A stretch of 64,000 nucleotides of DNA from JAKGBX01 sp965366835. GTDB taxonomy: Bacteria; Pseudomonadota; Alphaproteobacteria; Rhodobacterales; Rhodobacteraceae. Location: NCBI GenBank assembly GCA_965366835.1, contig CBDUGF010000001.1:1-64000 (forward strand). Direction: 5' to 3'. Position numbers and translations under genes: made by a program. This document shows positions 61,046-64,000 of the stretch, piece by piece (position 1 is the stretch's first letter; every line of letters starts with the position of its first letter). The notes under the pieces were generated by a model. The model was given only the letters and a program-made list of their open reading frames with translations. It was not told the origin of the DNA and made no database searches.

Positions 61046-62887
61046 CTACTGGAAGTTGGCCAGCACGGCGTTGATCGCGCTCTGATCCAGCGCCAGACCG
61101 GCGCGCGCCTGCACGTCGTTGACGAAATACTGGTAGAGATCCTGGGCCTGGGCGTTGGCGGCCTGTTCGCTCAGCGCGGCGCGCGCGGCGGCGACTTCGG
61201 GATTGCTCTCGTCGGGCGCATGAACCGCATCGAGCCGGGCGATGAGGGCGCCGCCGGGGGCCGCGAACACCCGCGCCTCGCCCGAGCCCATCCTGAACAC
61301 GCCGGCGAGGAAGCTCTGCGGCGTGCCGGCGATGAAATCGGTGCGGGTGATGTCGCGCTCTTCGGTGACCGTGAGCCCGAGCGCCGCCATGTCGGCCTCG
61401 GGCGTGATCTGGGGCAGCAGCGCCTCGGCCTGGGCCATCAGGCGGCTGGTGGTCTCGGCCTCGCGCCAGGCGGCTTCGACATCGCTGCGGATGGCGTCGA
61501 GCGGTTGCAGCTCGGGGGCCAGCAGCTCATCGAGGCGCAGCGCGAAGATGCCGCCATCCTCGAGCGCGATCACCGAAGGGAAATCATCGCCCGTGACCTT
61601 GGCGGCCTCTTCCTGGAAGGCGGCATAGCCGGCGACATCTTCGGAGCTTTCGGCGGTCCAGTCGAGCTGGCCGAGCTGAAGATCGGTCTCGGCGGCGATC
61701 TCTTCCAGCGTGGCGCCGCCGGCGAGCAGATCTTCGATCTGGCCGTGCATCTGGTCGATCAGGCGGCGGGCGCGATCGACGGCGAGCTCTTCGTTGAGCT
61801 GTTCGCGGGCCTCTTCGAAGCTGACGGTGCGGGCGGCGAGCACGCCGTTGATGCGAAACAGCGCCGGGCCGAGATCGCTCTGGAACGGGCCGATGACACC
61901 GCCGGGATCGGCGGAAAACACCGGCGCACCGGCGGCACCGAGATCGGATTGGACGACATCGCCCATGTCGATATCGCTGAGCGCCAGACCACGCGCGGCG
62001 ACGATATCCTCGAAGCTCTTGTCGCCCGCCGCGATGGCGGATCTGGCGGCCTCGGCGGCGGCCTGATCGGGGAAGACCAGCCGTTCGACCAGGCGGCGTT
62101 CGGGCTGATCGAATTCGGCGCCGCGGGCGTCATATTCCCGCTTCAGGATGGTATCGTCGATCTCGACCTGATCGAGGATCATGTCGGGGGTGAGCCAGGC
62201 ATAGGTGAGGCGCTTGCGCTCGGGCAGGGTGAACTCTGCGGCGTTGTCGCGGTGAAACGCGGCGAGGGTTTCGGTGTCGGGCACGGGCAGCGGCTCGGCC
62301 AGGTCGTCTTCGCCGAGCGCGGCCCAGGAAAAATCGCGCCGTTCGGCCAGAAAGCTGACCAGGGTGTCGGCATAGGTGCTGCTCGGGATCATGCCGGCAA
62401 GCACGGCCTGCTGCAAAAGCCCGCTGGCCAGATCGTCGCGCAGGCTCTGCTCGAAGGCCGCCTCGGATTGATTGGTGCGGTCGAGATAGAACTGATAGCC
62501 CTCGCGGTCGAACTCTCCATCGAGGCCGCGGAAGCCCTGGATCTGAAACAGCGCATCGCGCAGGTTCTCGTCGCCCGCGGAAATGCCGAGCCGGGCGGCT
62601 TCGTGATCGATGGCGGTATTGGCGATCAGCCGGGCCAGCGCAATCTGATCGAGCTGCAGCGCGCGGGCGACGGAGAACGGGATCGGCTGGCCCATGTTGG
62701 CCTCCTGGGCGCGAATTTCGTCCTGCACGGCGCGGGCATAGGCGCTGACCGTGATGTCGCGATCGCCGACCGAGCCGATGGTGCGCAGATTGCCCGAGAG
62801 ATTGGTGACGCCGAAGCCGCCAAGGCCCAGGATCAGGAGCGCCATGAGTATCCAGACGAGTGTTTTCGAGGTGCTGCCGCGTGCCAT
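61046..62887 (-). CDS. PpiD-like periplasmic foldase (SurA/parvulin family)
   Basis: A 613-residue inner-membrane-anchored protein facing the periplasm. It has one N-terminal helix (TLVWILMALLILGLGGFGVTNL, about 8-30) and a SurA_N-like helical region (VARALQLDQIALARLIANTAID; DENLRDALFQIQGFRG). A central parvulin-like rotamase region (about 255-370) follows, with AARSAIAAGDKSFEDIVAARG, then a long C-terminal chaperone part. Length and order match PpiD (about 620). It likely assists folding of exported proteins leaving the translocon. Confidence 0.92.
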   Translation of the reverse strand: MARGSTSKTLVWILMALLILGLGGFGVTNLSGNLRTIGSVGDRDITVSAYARAVQDEIRAQEANMGQPIPFSVARALQLDQIALARLIANTAIDHEAARLGISAGDENLRDALFQIQGFRGLDGEFDREGYQFYLDRTNQSEAAFEQSLRDDLASGLLQQAVLAGMIPSSTYADTLVSFLAERRDFSWAALGEDDLAEPLPVPDTETLAAFHRDNAAEFTLPERKRLTYAWLTPDMILDQVEIDDTILKREYDARGAEFDQPERRLVERLVFPDQAAAEAARSAIAAGDKSFEDIVAARGLALSDIDMGDVVQSDLGAAGAPVFSADPGGVIGPFQSDLGPALFRINGVLAARTVSFEEAREQLNEELAVDRARRLIDQMHGQIEDLLAGGATLEEIAAETDLQLGQLDWTAESSEDVAGYAAFQEEAAKVTGDDFPSVIALEDGGIFALRLDELLAPELQPLDAIRSDVEAAWREAETTSRLMAQAEALLPQITPEADMAALGLTVTEERDITRTDFIAGTPQSFLAGVFRMGSGEARVFAAPGGALIARLDAVHAPDESNPEVAAARAALSEQAANAQAQDLYQYFVNDVQARAGLALDQSAINAVLANFQ

Positions 62888-62967
62888 GAAGCGCCTTTCG
62901 GGATCAGTTGGGATCAGGTCGGACGATGTCTATTGCCTGTCTGCGCAAGGGGCAAGGCCCGGAGGCG

Positions 62968-64000
62968 TCAGGGCGAGAGGTTTTCCAGCCGCGCGAACAG
63001 ATCGGCGATGCCGGATGTGTCGATATTGGCGAAGGCGATGCGCAATTCGCGGCTGCCGGTGTCGTCGCCATCGGGGTAGAACATGGTGCCCGGCAGCAAA
63101 AGAACGCCGGCCTCGCGCACCATGCGCGGCGCGAGATCGCCCGAAGCGATATCGAACGGGTGCGCGACATAGGCGAAATAGGCGCCCGCGCCGCGCAGCC
63201 GCCAGCCCTTGTCGGCAAGGCGCGGAAAGCCGCTTTCGATGGCGGCGCGGCGCGACAGGATCTCGTCGCGCTCGCCGGCGAGCCACTGGCCGAGATTGCG
63301 CATGCCCCAGAGGGCGCCGTGCTGCGACGGCTGGTTCGGGCAGATGGTGACGGTGTCGAGGAACTTCTCGGCCTCGGCGAGCCGCGCCCTGGAGGTGAGC
63401 ATCGCGCCGAGCCGATGCCCGGTGAGGCGATAGGCCTTGGAGAAGGAATAGAGCTGGATCAGCGTCTTGTCCCAGTCGGGATCGGTAAAGAGATCATGCG
63501 GCGCGCCGGAGCGGGAATGAAAATCGCGGTAGGTTTCATCGACGATGAGCGCGATGCCGGCCTGTTGCGCCAGCTCGTAGAAGGCGCGCAGCAGCGCCGG
63601 AGGATATTCGACACCGCCGGGATTGTTCGGGGTGACCAGAACGATGGCGCGGCTTCGCGGCGTGATCAGGGCGCGCGCCGCCTCCGGGTCGGGCATCAAA
63701 GCGGCATCGGTGGCCAGCGGCACGGCGCGCACGCCGGTCATGTCGCACCACATCTTGTGGTTGAAATACCATGGCGTCGGGATGATCACCTCGTCGCCTT
63801 CGCCGGTCAGCAGCATCAGCGCGGCGGCGAAGGCCTGGTTGCAGCCCGAGGTGATGCCGACCTGGTCGTCGCGCACCGGCCCGCCATAAAGGCCGCGAGC
63901 CTGCTCGGCCACCGCGTCGCGCAGGGCCGGCAGGCCCAGCACCGGCCCGTAGAAATGCGCCGCCGGATCATTGCGGATCACCTCGGCCATGGCCTCGCGC
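62968..64000 (-). CDS. Class I/II aminotransferase (C-terminal part, cut by window edge)
   Basis: At least 344 residues of a fold-type I PLP aminotransferase, missing its N-terminus beyond 64000. Visible are GPVLGLPALRDAVAEQARGLYGG, TSGCNQAFAAALMLLTGEGD, VTPNNPGGVEYPP with the PLP-ring Asn, IVDETYRDF, and the Schiff-base Lys in YSFSKAYRLTGHRLG. Substrate specificity cannot be told; aspartate/aromatic-type or related enzymes fit. An 80-bp gap separates it from the foldase gene. Confidence 0.9.
   Translation of the reverse strand, partial: REAMAEVIRNDPAAHFYGPVLGLPALRDAVAEQARGLYGGPVRDDQVGITSGCNQAFAAALMLLTGEGDEVIIPTPWYFNHKMWCDMTGVRAVPLATDAALMPDPEAARALITPRSRAIVLVTPNNPGGVEYPPALLRAFYELAQQAGIALIVDETYRDFHSRSGAPHDLFTDPDWDKTLIQLYSFSKAYRLTGHRLGAMLTSRARLAEAEKFLDTVTICPNQPSQHGALWGMRNLGQWLAGERDEILSRRAAIESGFPRLADKGWRLRGAGAYFAYVAHPFDIASGDLAPRMVREAGVLLLPGTMFYPDGDDTGSRELRIAFANIDTSGIADLFARLENLSP

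Overview
The window is a gene-dense, high-GC (roughly two thirds G+C) chromosomal segment of an alphaproteobacterium. It is almost certainly a member of the Rhodobacteraceae (Roseobacter group). The evidence is the gene order pyrH-frr-uppS-cdsA-dxr-rseP-bamA-ompH-fabZ-lpxA-lpxI-lpxB, the block lexA/moeA/moaC/trpC/trpD/trpG, a fused indolepyruvate ferredoxin oxidoreductase facing a LysR regulator, and a gene-transfer-agent (GTA) type endolysin/holin pair. About 60 protein genes are supported. I found no rRNA or tRNA gene, CRISPR array, insertion sequence or prophage structural gene. The longest stretch without a gene is about 280 bp (8631-8910).

Layout. 1-1.7 kb: start of ssb, a secreted lytic transglycosylase and a VOC-fold protein. 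1.8-9.7 kb: a peptide-type ABC importer on the minus strand (Tat-exported binding protein, two permeases, a double ATPase). An AraC-type regulator gene lies just upstream, and two 17-bp direct repeats that look like its operator lie between the two. 9.8-10.7 kb: miaA, separated from pyrH by a cluster of four palindromes. 10.9-26.1 kb: a long plus-strand run for UMP kinase, ribosome recycling, undecaprenyl-PP and CDP-diacylglycerol synthesis, isoprenoids, envelope proteolysis, outer-membrane assembly and lipid A, ending in an uncharacterised membrane hydrolase overlapping a cytochrome P450. 26.1-29.5 kb: purL, a cysteine-rich protein, BolA and monothiol glutaredoxin on the minus strand. 29.7-34.5 kb: MAPEG protein, YciI/ECF sigma pair, a PLP lyase/M24 peptidase pair and a GAF protein. 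34.7-39.2 kb: LysR regulator and indolepyruvate oxidoreductase. 39.3-46.3 kb: murI, argC, ccmE, the endolysin/holin pair, ccmF, ccmH and a PaaG-like enzyme. 46.3-49.9 kb: alternative oxidase, citrate synthase and gltX on the minus strand. 50-52.7 kb: comEC and lexA convergent. 52.9-57 kb: moeA, moaC, trpC, trpD, trpG. 57-64 kb: a polysaccharide-deacetylase-like protein, an RNA pseudouridine synthase, trpE, a PpiD-like foldase and part of an aminotransferase.

Most genes are housekeeping. The parts that reward a second look are mainly regulatory or accessory: the endolysin/holin cassette inside the cytochrome c maturation locus, with an 11-bp stem whose loop holds the ribosome-binding site; comEC and lexA within 11 kb of it, both tied by published Rhodobacter work to GTA uptake or control; the AraC-type direct repeats; an operator-like inverted repeat between the -35 and -10 of the indolepyruvate oxidoreductase promoter; the palindrome cluster before pyrH; a 41-residue membrane protein between rseP and bamA; a gene that seems to start at CTG; and an ABC permease with about five extra membrane segments. 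All functional statements come from reading motifs and context; no database search was run.
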